Assembly (NCBI GenBank): GCA_023055355.1
Contig: JALJCS010000001.1
Span: forward strand, 105,354,881-105,418,880
DNA from: Agelaius tricolor
Taxonomy: Eukaryota; Chordata; Aves; Passeriformes; Icteridae
Length of the DNA stretch: 64,000 nucleotides
Reading direction: 5' to 3'
A program made the translations under genes and the position numbers. Of the stretch, positions 35,211 to 48,400 are shown in pieces. The notes beneath the pieces were generated by a model that searched no databases, was not told where the DNA came from, and saw nothing but the letters and a program-made list of their open reading frames with translations. Position 1 is the stretch's first letter. Each line of letters starts with the position of its first letter.

Positions 35211-38200
35211 TAAAAGAAAGCGTTAAGTTGATTGATGCTTAAGGGACCAGCACAGGATCCACCAGGACTGGGGAGATGCCAAGATGGGCTGGGCACTCTT
35301 CTGGGACATCTCAGGGAAGATCTAGTAGGAAGAGTACACATTAAAGAGGGACATTAAGCCAAAAGAGAGTGAGAAGAGGCATGACTGCTGAAACTTAATA
35401 CTGTGACATTCACTCTGAGCTGAGTGCTGGGTGGCATAAAGGATGGAGAAACTAAGCATTTGTGTCTTTCATCTGATGGTAGGAGGTTGAGGAAGAGCAA
35501 GAGACTGGGTTTTATTAATTTTCTAATTTTTGTTCAGTGGTCATGGTGATCATGACCTACTCTTGGAATGTTTGCAAAAAAATGTTTTCTGCTCACGAGT
35601 GGAAGGAGACAAGGAAGAAAAATGTACTGGATACAAATATCTTTCCTAAAGATAGGGAGCAACAAGCCCTTGAAGCCATATTTTTCCTCTTAAATGGGAC
35701 TGAGATAATGGGAAGTAATGAGATATTGCTGGATATCTCCTTTTGCTAGCATTGCAATGTGAAACTAAGGAAAGAAATTCTATAATTAAAAAAAAAAATT
35801 TAAAAAGAGGCTTCATACTTGCAAGATGAGGCAGAATTACTCTTTTTTTTGTAGATCAACACCAGGTGGCCACAGGGTAAAAGATTTAGTCCATCCATTC
35901 AGTCTGTGTATGAGGATTACATGATTTCTTAGTATTTTTATTTCTTGCTATTTTTAAAATTTTACTTGCAGGCATGTTCAAGGACCTCATATAGCAGATC
36001 CAAGACCGCAATTTTATTACTTTTTGAAGCATGATAAAAAGGAATTACACTGAACAAATATTAACATTTTCTATAGAGTTATTCTTTTGTAGCGCAGTCT
36101 AGAATTACTCAAGAATATTATGTACTGTGATACACTGAGGAAAAAGAATATATCCCTGTCTTGTGATAAATCCAATTTCAGTTGCACAAACCCTTACATT
36201 TCTAAATCTGATTGGACCACAACCCTCACTGTCACCTATACTTTGTGTTCTTTTACTACCTGGGAATGAATGGATCTTCTTACTGTTAGGCACCCAGTAC
36301 CTACACAACCAGGTAGGAGAGACACTGTGGTCATCAGTATTGAAATTACCCCTATTTCTGGAAAACTCTGCATAGAAAATTTGAGCAAATAAACTCAGTA
36401 GCTCATCCATATAATGGACTGCCAAAAATAGAGAGCACAGTAACTTCCCATAGGACATGGATAGCTAGGAAAGCTGCAAATGCTCCTTCTGTCAGCTTGA
36501 CAAAAATGAGGAGGAATTCTTAATCCTTCCTTAAAGATCAGCTCTCTGTTTAAGCTGGAGTCCCCCAAGCTCATATATTAAAGAGCCAAGTTGCCTCAGC
36601 TTAAGATCACAGTCATAAAAAATTAGACCAAGGAGGCTGTGATTTTTCAGCACTCAGAAGCAGAGTAGGCAGTTTATGAGAAATTTGTTTTGGATAAGTA
36701 ATTCTTGTAGGGCACTAGTAATTCTGCCCTGCCTATTTACTTCTCCAAAGTACATTATGGTTCCCCAGATCAAACAGTGAAGTCATGCATGATTCTGGAT
36801 CTGGGGATGCTGAAACAATACACTCATTGCCTTGAGAAGATGGAATAGAGGGTTCCACTGCTTCAAAGTGTATTTAGCACTTGGGATAATTTCCCAGACA
36901 TTCAGGCTTGGAATCAATTTTTGAGGGCTTGGAAGTACACATACCAGAATTTTTGCAGCATGCTTGTGTCTACTGAGGAGTTTAAAGCTTGGCAGCATTG
37001 CAACAGATATTAAAAATACATGATGCTTCCTTTAATGTAAAGTCCTCTGATGGTAAAGTGGATGGGCATTCAAATGGCCAAAGCCATTCCCTTTAGATGA
37101 TTTTAGGAAAGAAATGCATCCTTAACTCAGTTGCATATGACACAAATATTCATCATCCTAAAAATGACACAGGGATCAATAAAAACTGGAAGAAATTCAT
37201 AGACATATCCTTTCCTAATTGAAAAGCTTAAAATGACCATTTCAACAAGAATAATATACCCAGATTTGGCCTACTCCAAAATTTAAAAAAAAAAAAATCA
37301 TTTTATGGCTGCTTGCGTCACTATATATACTTGTTTCCTTGAAGATAGCTTTATAAAAATATAAATATTCCTTGCCAACATTTTGATCCAAGAGAAAAGT
37401 TTCATCCTTCAATAGTGCACATAATAGAATTGGTCAGACTTGAAGCATGGGAGCACTTTTTTATCTTGGATCTTTAATATTTTATAGTTCAGGCAACAGA
37501 ATTTAACCAAACCATTGGAGATATAACTAATAAGCTCTCCCCACACACAAAATTTTATAGTATAGCCTTAATTTTGTTTCTTGCTTTCCCAATATATGTG
37601 TAGTAAAAACACGGTTTAAATAAGATATAAAATTTGCATTCTTATTTAATTATCTCCTCAGACAATTAATGTTCCCAAAAAATTTCAATATTTTGACCAC
37701 AAAACAGATTTAATAAGAACAAGAGTGGCAGCACTAAAGTCAAAAGAAAGGTCTATTAAATCAGTAACCCTACTGATTTAAATAGGACTAGGACTGCACC
37801 CTGTGACTTTATGGATACTTATCATGCAAATTTCCAGAACATCCTAGTAAGCTTTTCATCCTAAGACACTTACAAGGTCCTGCCTCCAACAAACTGTTTC
37901 CTAGAGATGCACATGTCACTCACACTTAAACCTCTTCTCTATCCTAAACCTGCAGGGTTCTAGAACAAGATGAGAGCTTGGATCACATAACACCGCTCCC
38001 AAGCCTCTTAAACTATGAAATTATGCTGCAAATTTTAGGAGAATGGGTTTGTTTAAAACATTTTAATGGTATCTTTCACCTTTCCTATAGCAAAATATCA
38101 ATTTTCAATCTTAAGAAGTATCTCTTTTCAGAAAGTTATTATTCTGATTTTTTATGCCAACAATATCACACATATTTTTCTAACTCACAACACCCTGAGG

Positions 38201-41200
38201 TTCAGTCTTCAGAGAGACATTGGGAACCATACATTGTTTTATTTCTTTTTGATAGGAAAAACTCTCTTATAAATAGACCCACCATGACTAAGAGGAAAGT
38301 CCTGTAAAACCAGGTAATAATGAATATGATATTTTAATAGCTTAGTTTAAAATGTTCTGTGTTTTAAGATTTGTTTAAGATAATGCTAGGAACTGACTGG
38401 TCACCAAATGTAACAGGCGAGGTATGGTAAATGAAATGCAGAATTCAAGGATGTACAATAATCATCAAGCTAAAACTCATTATACACAAAGTTAATGGCT
38501 GAAAAATTAGATGTACAGTTTAGTCTAACTTAGATTTCCTCTAAACAGAGAAACTAAATTTCAGCAGGAAATTCCCCTCACTATAAAATGGCTTCTGAAT
38601 ATTAGATAAATTGCCATCTGAAGGTATCAGATCTCTAACCAGTGACTACTGCTGGCCTTGAGACATCTAAGTCAGAGTGGGCATCTACCTTCTGACCAGC
38701 TGCTGACACCTCCACTCACTAAACTGCATGGCAAAGCTAGTAGGAATACAGTGCACCAGTAGGAGTCTGGATGTCCTGGTTTCTGTTTAGAAATGCCTGC
38801 ACCTCTAACAGAGGCACAAAGGGTGATGCTGAGAGAACCTCATGTGCAGTTCTCAGGGAGTTTTTATGAGAAGCACTTGCAACAGCTGGCTTTTGGCTGA
38901 CTCTGGTGATTTGCATGTCACAAAAGTATGGCATCCACAGGTGACAACAAAACTGACCCAACAGGTAATCCCTGAGAAAACATATACATCAGCAGGGAAA
39001 CAGGACAGCAAAGAAAACTATTTTATTTTGGTACAGGATGAGCAAAGTTCCTCAAAGTTGTGCTGTAACCACTTCAGTTTGCTCCTGTTGTTCCTACCTG
39101 GAAAATCAGTTTCTTCTCCTGTAGTTTCCTGCCTCCTGATGACAATAGAGAGAACATATACTCAGTATTTAATGACGAGAAGCTGCAGCGCATACTAATG
39201 CTGCCATAGCTTCTAATATCATCCAATATCCCCTGCTGGCTTTGCAATTACATACACATGGAGCAGGGAAGTGGCATGTGGCACTCCCGGTGAGGATAAA
39301 CAGGTGTCTAGAATTACCTACTGACATCTCTCAGAGGAAGAAGGTAAGTGTGAGTTAACTGACCCCACACACAGCTCTGAATGCCTTGGGGTCCCTAAAG
39401 GCAAAGGCTGATGTTGGAATAAGGGGAGTCTGGTCTCTGTGTCTGAGTGACTACCCTAAATTCCCTTCCCCCTCTCCTGGTCAGGAGGACACTCCTTACA
39501 CTCAAGCCAAAAACCAATGTTTTGTTACCCACTATTGCACCTGGTGTAAAGGTATTTAATCAGAGCATATTTAACAATAATAATCAAAGCATATGTAATC
39601 AGGGTCTTCATCTTCAGTTTGTGGTATTCCTTTCCACTGAATTATACATGTAGGAGGAGTATGTAGTTCAGGAGAAACATAAGTGTTTTCATTTTGGGAT
39701 TGGGAAGATGATTTTATTCCTCCTATGTACTTTTTACCCTAGAAAGAAAAAAAAAAAACAATAACAAATGGACAGAGGGCAACTTTTTAAAGAAGGTTTT
39801 AATTGTTTCTAGGGTTAAGAAGCCAGCAGTATTTTGTGTCTCTGCTGTTATTTAATGCTAAACCTGTACTAGATTAAATTACATGGCAGGGTACTACAGT
39901 GTATTGGACAGCAGGTAAAGAACACACTATGCTCTACTCATTACTGTGCACTTGACTAAGGATGTGAATTTGAGTGCACCTCCATGCCATAGAATCCTAT
40001 ATCCTATAAAGAATATTGATCCGTGTTTACAGATTCAGTTATCAAGACCAGGCTTCTCCCTTAATTGTATAAGGAAATACATGGCTGAGTCACTTTTTTT
40101 TCTTTTGGTTTTCACTGGAAGTCAAATGACCATGGGTGGTTTTTTGTACACTCTCAGGGCTAAAACTGTTCGCTTTTTAGATTTCACAGAAAAAAAATTA
40201 TTGACAAAATTAAGCTATTTTTTAAAAAATCCCTGAGATTTAAAAAAATTGGCTTTTATATTCATAACTGAAATGTGCTTATTCACATATATGCATACCT
40301 ATGAGTGTGCCTATACAATAAGTGTTACTATTTGAGAGGGAGAGAAGAGAGAAAGGGAGAGAAAGATGACAGCATGCCTTTGGTAGTCATTACTTCTGCA
40401 TTGCTCTTTCTTCATGTAGGCATCACTTTTTACTCTTGAAACTGTAAGTTTAGTCAGGGAGCCTCAAATTTCATTAAATCCCATGTTTGTATTTTGGCAT
40501 GAGAGCAGGAAAACCAAATCGTGTATCCAAATGCAATTTGTTTGGATACATCTCCCCAAAGCGAGAGCTGGGGATCTGTCAAACCAGTGAGTGACCTGGT
40601 TGTTTTCTACTCTTTGAGCTACAAGATTCTCTAACTCTGTTAGCTTTTCAATTCCTTTATGTTTTGAGTCCAGGGAGGGAGGAGGGGGTTTGCAATTAAA
40701 ATCGGCACAGGTCACTGCGTTGAGATGAAAGACGTTGTTGGAAGGGAGGCACCTGCCCGGGTGTTGGCGTGGAGATGGATGATGAATTGAACACTGCCAC
40801 CTTTTGGCTGTGGCCACGGCCAGGGAGTTGCGACCAGGCGATTTTTTGCCAACTTCCTTCTAGAGAGGGCTGGGCATCTGGCAAAAGCATCCTTCCGTGC
40901 CAACCCAACGTAGGCTGCACCTCCTAGTACAGCCCACATTAGCACACACCATGTTACCATCACGTAACTTAGATTTCGCCCCTTATCTGTGAGGTCCTCG
41001 GAACTGAGAAGATGGGCTAATAATACGAAGAGCTGTTAGCTTTACTAAAGACTAAGTGCAATCAAGTTGATGTAAACAGTCACTTCAGCCTGACTGTGGT
41101 ACACTCTTCCTGCCTCAGGAATACTTGAGAGTATCTCGCATTGTGTTGTGCTGAAATAGTGTTTTCTCAAGCGGTGAATTATATACAGTTTGTACTTCAA

Positions 41201-41364
41201 CCTCTTTTGAGCACTTAGCTGTGAATGTTTGTATCAGTGCCAGTGAGTGTGAGGTGATCTCATTAGAAAGAGAAAGAAAATACTATCAGCCACAGAATTA
41301 TTTCCTAGTGATTAAATGACAAACTCTTATCCGCATGCTACGTCTGCACTTCTTACAGAGCTGT
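35211..41364. other. Non-coding unique sequence
   Basis: AT-rich sequence with no supported gene; open frames of 60-118 codons lack domains and overlap on both strands. It holds A13 near 37284, an A-run near 39748 and a purine tract at 40334-40366. CpG content rises slightly after about 40700 as the CpG island is approached. Confidence 0.5.
40334..40366 (+). repeat. GA-rich pure purine tract
   Basis: Thirty-three consecutive purines made of GAGA, GGGAGA and GAAAG words. It may form triplex DNA or bind GA-repeat factors, or it may be a decayed microsatellite. Confidence 0.85.
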
Positions 41365-41460
41365 AACAAAAAAACAAAAAACAAAACCAAAAAAAAATCC
41401 ACAAAAAAAGTAAAGAAAAAAAAACCCCACAAAAAAACCCCCAATAAAAACACCAAAAAT
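41365..41460. repeat. A/C-rich low-complexity tract abutting the CpG island
   Basis: Almost only A and C on the plus strand (repeats of CAAAAAA and CCCC), equivalent to G/T-rich on minus, like the tract at 8171-8315. It ends about 15-30 bases before CpG density jumps. The Lys/Thr/Asn-rich plus-strand frame across it is compositional. Confidence 0.85.
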
Positions 41461-41494
41461 TTGCTTTTAAGAGCCCAGTGTCTGTCCTGCCGCC

Positions 41495-41552
41495 ATGCCG
41501 AGGTGTCCGCGGCTGCCCGAGGTGCAGAGCGCTGGCTCGGTGCCTCATCGAG
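41495..41552 (+). other. Speculative first coding exon inside the CpG island
   Basis: An ATG at 41495 in a strong initiation context (GCCGCCATG) opens 19 codons (MPRCPRLPEVQSAGSVPHR) up to CGAG followed by GTACGA, a fair splice donor at 41553. The frame otherwise continues to 42343 as GC-rich, low-information sequence. No protein family is recognised and no downstream exon is identified. It also lies at the far left edge of the island, upstream of the GC boxes, which is an awkward position for a plus-strand first exon. Confidence 0.12.
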
Positions 41553-41872
41553 GTACGAACACCTCGTGTTCTCCCCACTCAAACCTCACCCACACAAGGG
41601 TGTGGGCCCTCGCCTCGCACCCTCTCCTGCCCCCGTTGTACTGTACGGGCAAAACCCCGTTTGCTCAGCGGCTGAAGAGCTCCGTCCGCGGTGACCTTAA
41701 CGGGGCCAGGCCTTCACCACCACTTTCTCACCGAACTCTTCACCTTTGTGAACCCAAAACGCGCGACTCCGAGGGGGGATGCAGGTGGAAGGGCATTCCC
41801 CGTGCGAACCCCGGGCGCTTTCCGAAGCCCAGCGCGGCCTGGCTCCGATCCGCTGCCCCTGTGGCGGAGCGC

Positions 41873-41885
41873 GTTGCCCGGCAAC
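41873..41885. promoter_or_regulatory. Palindromic RFX X-box
   Basis: GTTGCCCGGCAAC is two perfect inverted half-sites (GTTGCC and GGCAAC) with a one-base spacer. It matches the RFX-family X-box consensus, RYYNYY then 1-3 bases then RRNRAC. X-boxes close to transcription starts are typical of ciliary gene promoters, although RFX factors also control other genes. The match is direct; RFX binding is inferred. Confidence 0.75.
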
Positions 41886-42111
41886 GGGGAGCCCCGGCCC
41901 GCCCGCTTCCCCCGGGGCGCGGCGGCGCCCGGCCGGCGGCAGGACGGGAGGGAGGGAGCGCGGGCCCCGCTCCGGCTGCCGGCCCAGCCGCGCCGGACCC
42001 CGCGCTGTCCCGGTGGGAGCGGCGGAGAGGCGCAGCACCCGCGGCCCCGGGGCGGCTGTCGGGCACCGCCGGCTGTTCCCAGCCCGCCCGGCAGGCTCCC
42101 CGGCCCCGGCC

Positions 42112-42123
42112 GGGCGGGGCGGG
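42112..42123 (+). promoter_or_regulatory. Overlapping Sp1/KLF GC boxes
   Basis: GGGCGG at 42112-42117 overlaps GGGGCGGG at 42116-42123. These are consensus Sp1/KLF sites, common in TATA-less CpG-island promoters. They lie near the right edge of the GC-rich core. Confidence 0.7.
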
Positions 42124-42274
42124 CGCGTTCCACCCGCGGCCGTGCGTGCGAGTTGGGCGGCGGGCCCGGCCGGCGCGGAGGGGTCCTGGACTCCGTCCAT
42201 GGGCTGGTGTGCGAGGAGGGAAGACAAAGCCCCCTGGCTCCCCTGCCCCTCCTTGGCAGAGCCCAATGCCCCGC

Positions 42275-42445
42275 TGCTTTCATTTGTTTTTGATCTGCCT
42301 CATTAAAAGACTATTGATGGCTTTAACTATTGTCCTTGTTTAGGTGCTGATTTACAAGCGCTAATATCTGACTGTGCCGAGATTAATGGGAGCCCGTGAA
42401 GTTTACAATTATCCGCAGGTCCCTTGACCACACATGGAGGGGTTT
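42275..42445. other. Candidate conserved non-coding element beside the CpG island
   Basis: Immediately right of the island the composition turns balanced and motif-dense. It shows SOX-like words (CTATTGATGG, CTATTGTCC, CTTGTTT), homeodomain-like GATTAATGGG, TTACAATTATCC, a RUNX-like ACCACA and retained isolated CpGs (AAGCGC, GCCGAG, CCCGTG, ATCCGC). There is no simple repeat and no coding frame. The texture is typical of strongly conserved vertebrate elements near developmental gene promoters. This is inference without alignment. Confidence 0.4.
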
Positions 42446-45400
42446 GGGTTGGGGTCACGCACTCTTATGAAAACCTCCAAAGCAGGCTTAAACCTGGGAA
42501 CATTTTAATAGGATTGAATTTGTAATAGGATTTGGCAGCTTGGCCTAAACTATAGGGTAGGGGGGTTTGCTCTGGGTTATTTTGGAGTTGAGTTTTGGGG
42601 TTCTTTATCCTGGTGTCATAGCTATGGCACAACAAGGTGCAGGTTTCAACATTGTGGGTTTATTTTTTGTGAAAACCTAAGCACAAATATCTTTGATATG
42701 GCATATTAAAACAAGGAGCCGTCTATCTGAACATAGCATTAATGTGATAGGCTCCAACGTTATGTATTGTTTGATGTGTATCTGCATGCTCTATATGAAC
42801 TTCAAATTATTGACAACATATATGGCATCTATTTAAAAAAATACAAATATGTTACTTAACTGAAGCAGGAGTTCTGTTGAATAGCAAAACATTCCCATGC
42901 CAACTCTTGGCTTACTCAAAAAAAGCCACACTAGGAAATAGTAACTGTGCAATAAATTAGATATATTGAAAGTAGTGCTACAAATAGAGGGGAAGTTACA
43001 TGGGAAGGTGGGAGAGAAGCTAAAAGTGAATCATATGAGCAATTAGTTCTCACTTACAAGTTAACAGCAGTGAATTTCAGTCAGTAGCACTGGTTCTATG
43101 GCTGCTAATTCATTCTACATCACTTTGTGCAAGGCAATAATGCTGGTATGCTTCTTATGCTACTTGGCTTGCTGTGACACAGGATCTTATGAATCACCTC
43201 ATTATTAGGCACCCTCGTTTAGTGGTTCTGGGTTTGTGGCTTACTCAGGCTTTTCGTAGGGTTTTGGTTTTTTTAGTAACACGGCAAAACTGGAAATACA
43301 TCGTACTTGTCCTCAGGGTCATGGAAGTTCTTCTTTTCAGGACATAAACTGGAAACCCTACAGCACCAAGGGAGATATACAGATACAGTTTGCTTGGTTT
43401 CAAAAGTTCTAGTATTGCCAACTTTAGGGAAGTGAGAGCTTATGAGAAAACATAAGCAGCAGCAAATCCTGCACTAATATATGTCCCATGAAATCTCAGA
43501 AAATGACATTGGCCTTGCTGGAGTAGAATCAGGCAAAAAACAGGCAGAGTTACCCTTTATTTAAAGCCTCAAAGCTCCATTTTTTGAATTTAAGACTGAC
43601 AGAGGAAAGTGCTTGTTCCAGGGGTCTGTATGTGTGTATTCTAGCTGCTCAGTCTTTTGCATTATGGTAATCCCAGATGCTGTGCATCTTTCCTGTCCTT
43701 ATAAAATCAACGACTTGAATATTCTGTGGCAAGGTTGTGGGTGCCTGGCCCCCCTAGCCAGATTTATTCATTTTTATAGCACTCTGTAACTGCTCCTTGG
43801 AAATTCTGAGACAAAACAAGCAAACAAAAAATAATACTTCTAATTAATTTAAGTATAATAATTATTCCAAAGCCTCTGTTATTATTCCATGGCTCTGTTA
43901 TTTGCTAACTTTATTCTAGTGCTGATTTTCAACAGCAGCTATTCATAAATGCAGTGAGGGATTTGAAGATATATTGGATATAAGGGTTTCCTGACAAGTG
44001 GGTGGGCATTGTGTTTCACAAAGTAACCATTCCAGTCACCATATAGCTGTAGCCTTATTAGGAGGATTAACAGCCAAAGTAATTATGATTTGAAATATGC
44101 ATCATCTCTTTTAGCCTTCAGGAGTAAAAGGTGGAAATGAGTGGGACAGTCCTCACCTCCCTAAGAAATGTTGTTTTATGCTATTTGCAGGTCCAAGAAA
44201 ACAAATCTGATTCAGCTTAAATTATATTGGAAGGTTTAAAAATCTCATCAGGACTAATTATATTTTGAATATTTTCAGGAAAACCTTGTAGAATCATAAT
44301 TTTGAAGCTACTCTAAATCTTGTGGCAAATTCAATGGTCATGACTCTACAAGAGACATGTAGCCCAGTGTATAATGAAATTTTGAGACTGTTTTAACCAG
44401 GGAAAATGTTTTCTGCTCCGCTATTTTCTTTGAACTCAGATTATGCTGTCTCATTAGCAGTTCTTCACTGTCTGACTGAAGTAGGAATCTGGATGAAAAT
44501 GAACTGACAGCGACTTAATCTAAACAAGTAGGACATGGTAATTGCTCACAGAGAAAAGTACTTTAAAACAGTTAGTAAAAGCCTGTGGGGTAGGAAAGGA
44601 GAAGTGGAGGGGAGGGGGGAGGTGTTGCTTGTGAACTAAACAGGTAGGGCTGACTGCTAGTTTGGTGCTGTACTACATACAGAGATAAGGCTTTTTCTAA
44701 CATGAACTGGAGCTTAAGGATGAAGCCCTTCAGGCTGCCCAGTGCTCTCCTCTCTTTCTTCCCCCTACTTTTATTGATAAGAAGCTCTTACACTTTCAGC
44801 AGCAGCACTGGTGCTTCATTGTGGAGCAGACCAGGAGATAATGCCCCCAAGACCGGTACAGTGAGGCCAGGTGTATACACATTCATTGCCACTTAAATGT
44901 GTAGCTGCACAGACATTTTACATTTTCTAAAGGCAGCACTGCCACCAGAAGAAGCAGTCCTGCCTGCCCCGGCCCCAAGGAGGCTTTTCCATCCATCGTC
45001 CTCATTGTGTGCTCGTGCACTATCACACCAGCAGGCACTGGTCAAAACACCTCTGAGAGCTGACCTTTGTAAGCACCCCATGGAAAAGTGTGGAATGGAA
45101 GTAGAAATCCCCACTGTCACTCCCCACAGTCAGTCCCCTGAGCCAGCTGCCTGTGGAGCTGCTGCAGAGGGGCTGGGGATTAGCAACGGGGGATATAGGA
45201 GATGATTGCGATTTTTGGCAGTAAAGCCAATGCTGTTCTCTCTGTGTGATATAAAGAGCTGGCACTCCTAAGAGCCTCTCAGGGGTAATGTTGGGGTGCA
45301 AAGCAGAGTACAGAGCGGTGAGATGGCAAGATTGAGCTTTATGCCACCATGATTGTGCAAAGACTTGTGAAGCTCAATGGGGCCAACCCAAGGAAAAGGA

Positions 45401-48400
45401 GAATAGTGCCTTCTGAGACTGATGGATGAGATATGGATGGAAGAAAGTTAATAAGCAATCATATGGATCAACTCTGTGCATCCATGAGCCTGTTCCAGGA
45501 AGCACTGCCTCTCTACATGCATCCACTGTAGCAAAGACAGGTTCTGCAGTTGCCGCAGGGAGGGCTGACTTTCAAAGAGCCAGGGGCAATGGTAGCTGCA
45601 TTCAACTGTGCACCTGCAAGACCTTTAAAACATCAGGTTGGATAAGAACCCAGATTACATATTTGAACATAGGCAGTTGCCATGTTTCTACAGTTATTAT
45701 TTTGTCTTTCTGGTATGACAGAAATTTAAAAGAAATGCATGCATTTTAAAATTATGACAGACAAGATAGACATCTGGTATGGCATTGCAAGTGTTTCAAG
45801 AAAAGGTGGGTTAAGATGTAAAAATATTATGCAACTTTTATTCAAATGACTGAAGCTTTTTCGGGACATTTTGTTATTTACTTACAATATACAGAATCAT
45901 TCTGAATCGATTTATAATGATTGACTTTCACTAATAATGAAGTTTTACTCAACTCAAACTGGAGGGAGGTTCTCCTTCCATCTTTTAATGTTTTTAATGT
46001 GACACCAGAATTATAGACAAAAGCCTCATTATGCATGTATGTGAAAAGAAAAGTGGATAGAAAAGAGAGATTACAGTCACTTAATCTGTAACACTTACAC
46101 TAGTTTGAAATTAGAAAGCTATAACTAATTATCTCATTTGCAAAGATTGAGCAAAATCTTACCAAATATCCATGACAGAGTCTAATTTATCATGTATCTC
46201 ATATGGTATCTTTTCCATAATAGCTAAATCAATGAGACCCAAGTGCCAGTCATTGATCTAATGGACAGATGGTGATTTCCATTTGATAAGGATTAAAGTT
46301 TTGGCAACGAGAATGGCTAGAAGTATCAATTTTCTTGTGGTGAAGAGATTGTTGAGAATTGCCTTCAAATATTTGTACTGTAAATAAAGGTTGTGTTTTT
46401 GTATACAGAGGAGCTAGCCCTGCTTCTCACAGCCACTGCTGCTTGTGCTTGTCAAGTCACCAAGCCACGGTGAAAATGCTCCACATTCAGCTTTGCACAA
46501 AGTGCACAGTGGGGATTAAGGTGTTTGTTGTTTGCATGGAGCAAGAATTTGCTTTCTGATGTACTGTGTAGGCAGGTGAGAGCATCTTTGAAAGTTGCCA
46601 ACATCATGAGTAGGCTTGATGAGTGTTTTCTCAAAATGCACTTTGTTGTTTGGGCTCTAGTCTTTTCAAGACACCCACTCTGACATTAAAGGACCACTGA
46701 AGACATCCCAGGTGTCTGGATCTGTATTACACAGAGGGCTGCTGCACACTGAGGAGGTGACTTATCACTGAGGTTTTTCAGCCAGGCAAGTAGATGGCTC
46801 TGTCTGGCCCCAAATTTCTGTGTGCAGGCCCTAATAGGAATTTTCCCAGAGTAAGAAATAAATCTTGAGTGTCCCACTAGAAAAAGATTTTTATCTCCAC
46901 CAACTGCCACTGATTTGGTTGTGCTATCTGGTTGGATTGCAGCATGGAAGCCCACAAAGGGAACTTACAGTGTTCTTTTGGAGGAGTCTTTCACTGAGGT
47001 TATTGGTTACAGGTGCTTTAGAGGCAAAAAGTGCTTGTTTCTGAAGTCCTTGATGGGATATGTCCTAGCTAGCATCTCTCTAGGAAACAAAGGAAATCAT
47101 GGCAGTTTCTTTGCATGATTTCTCACAAGAAAAAGTAAGAAATGAAAAAGAACATGAGAAAGTGATTCACATTGTATTTTGTTTCCTTCTGCTCTTGCTT
47201 TCACGTTTCTGCTGCTTTTACTGCTGTACATTCTCTCAATGACTCTGGTCCCTGTCTTTGGGCTTTAGCCATGAACCAGGATAATGGAAATAGGTCTTGG
47301 ACAAACACCTGATGGAAAGCAATAATAGTTAAAGCAATCCTAAAATAAATATTCCTGCCCCAAGGATATTATAACCTGAGGAATAATGTACTTGCTGTGT
47401 TCTCTTCCAGTGAGGTGCTAGCTCAAAACTATGATTGTGACTTTGTGTTTTTCCACAGAGCTACAGGGCAAGCTTTCTTTTTGAGTAGAGGAAATCCAAA
47501 GTGTACCTATATTTAAAGAATTAAATAGGAGCTAATAATAGATACACAATGACAAGTGAGTAGAGTTAAACAATAACCTGATATCTGCTAGGATGGTCAG
47601 TCATGATCTAAGTACTGTTCTGTATGATAATTAATCTTTAAACAGCTCTGGTAAAGTCCCAATTTAAATCCAAAGGAGAACAAGCTCAGCAAAGAATCTG
47701 TAAGAATTCTGTATTGCACTGAATTTGGGCAAAGAAAAATCATATATATAAAGGCTGGAGCAAACAGAGAATTACAGTTACTGGAGTCTGTCAGAAACTG
47801 TGTGGCTGGAATGTTTTCTGAGACTGAAGAAGCACAGCTAGCACTGACAGCAGGGTCACAGGGTGCTGATATTTATTATATAGAGAAATCTGTCTTGAAT
47901 GAGCACACAAGGAAGCAGTAGAAAAGGTTGGTCAGCAAGAAAGACCATGAGCTGGACAAAATTATACTTAACTTGGTGAGTATTTTAGAGAAGCCTGCTC
48001 AGACTCTGCCAGTCATGCTGGTGGATGTGCAGCAACATTGGTTTGGAGGGACAGTCTAAGTGCTGTGAGAGCAGCCTAACCAGTTCATAGTTATATTTAG
48101 ATCCTGACATTCATGTAAGTGGGGGCAGAAGATGCAGGCAGGGAAAGGAGGACTGTGGCTAGGAGCAGGATGGATTTCCTTTTCATTTCCTATTCTTCCT
48201 GTTGCTAGCTTTTGTGCTACAACTCTGGGTTAGGATGAGAAGGAGGTGGAGGAATTTACTTTATCTCCATATAAGGTACCCAAAAACATCTAAACAAAAG
48301 TCAGTGTCTGATTTGAGTAGTGGAACAGCCTAGGTGTAAAAAGCTTGGATTAATTACTGTAAAACAAAGAAGAAAACTCAATAAAGGCATCACTACAATT

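Larger units (their letters stand above)
41475..42265. promoter_or_regulatory. CpG island, probable promoter
   Basis: The only CpG-dense, GC-rich block in the window, with the densest core at about 41830-42180. It has no TATA box at an obvious position but has GC boxes (42112-42123), a palindromic RFX X-box (41873-41885) and a CCAAT word near 42264. All six frames are open for long stretches because GC-rich DNA is poor in stops, so the large overlapping frames here are not evidence for protein. CpG islands of this kind normally mark transcription starts; the direction and the gene are unknown. An unmethylated developmental regulatory island not acting as a promoter is the main alternative. 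Confidence 0.85.

Noticed and set aside
41495..42343. 282-codon plus-strand frame and several 175-200-codon frames across the CpG island
   Set aside because: Frames are long on both strands at once because GC-rich DNA has few stops. They are rich in Pro, Ala, Gly and Arg, without domains.
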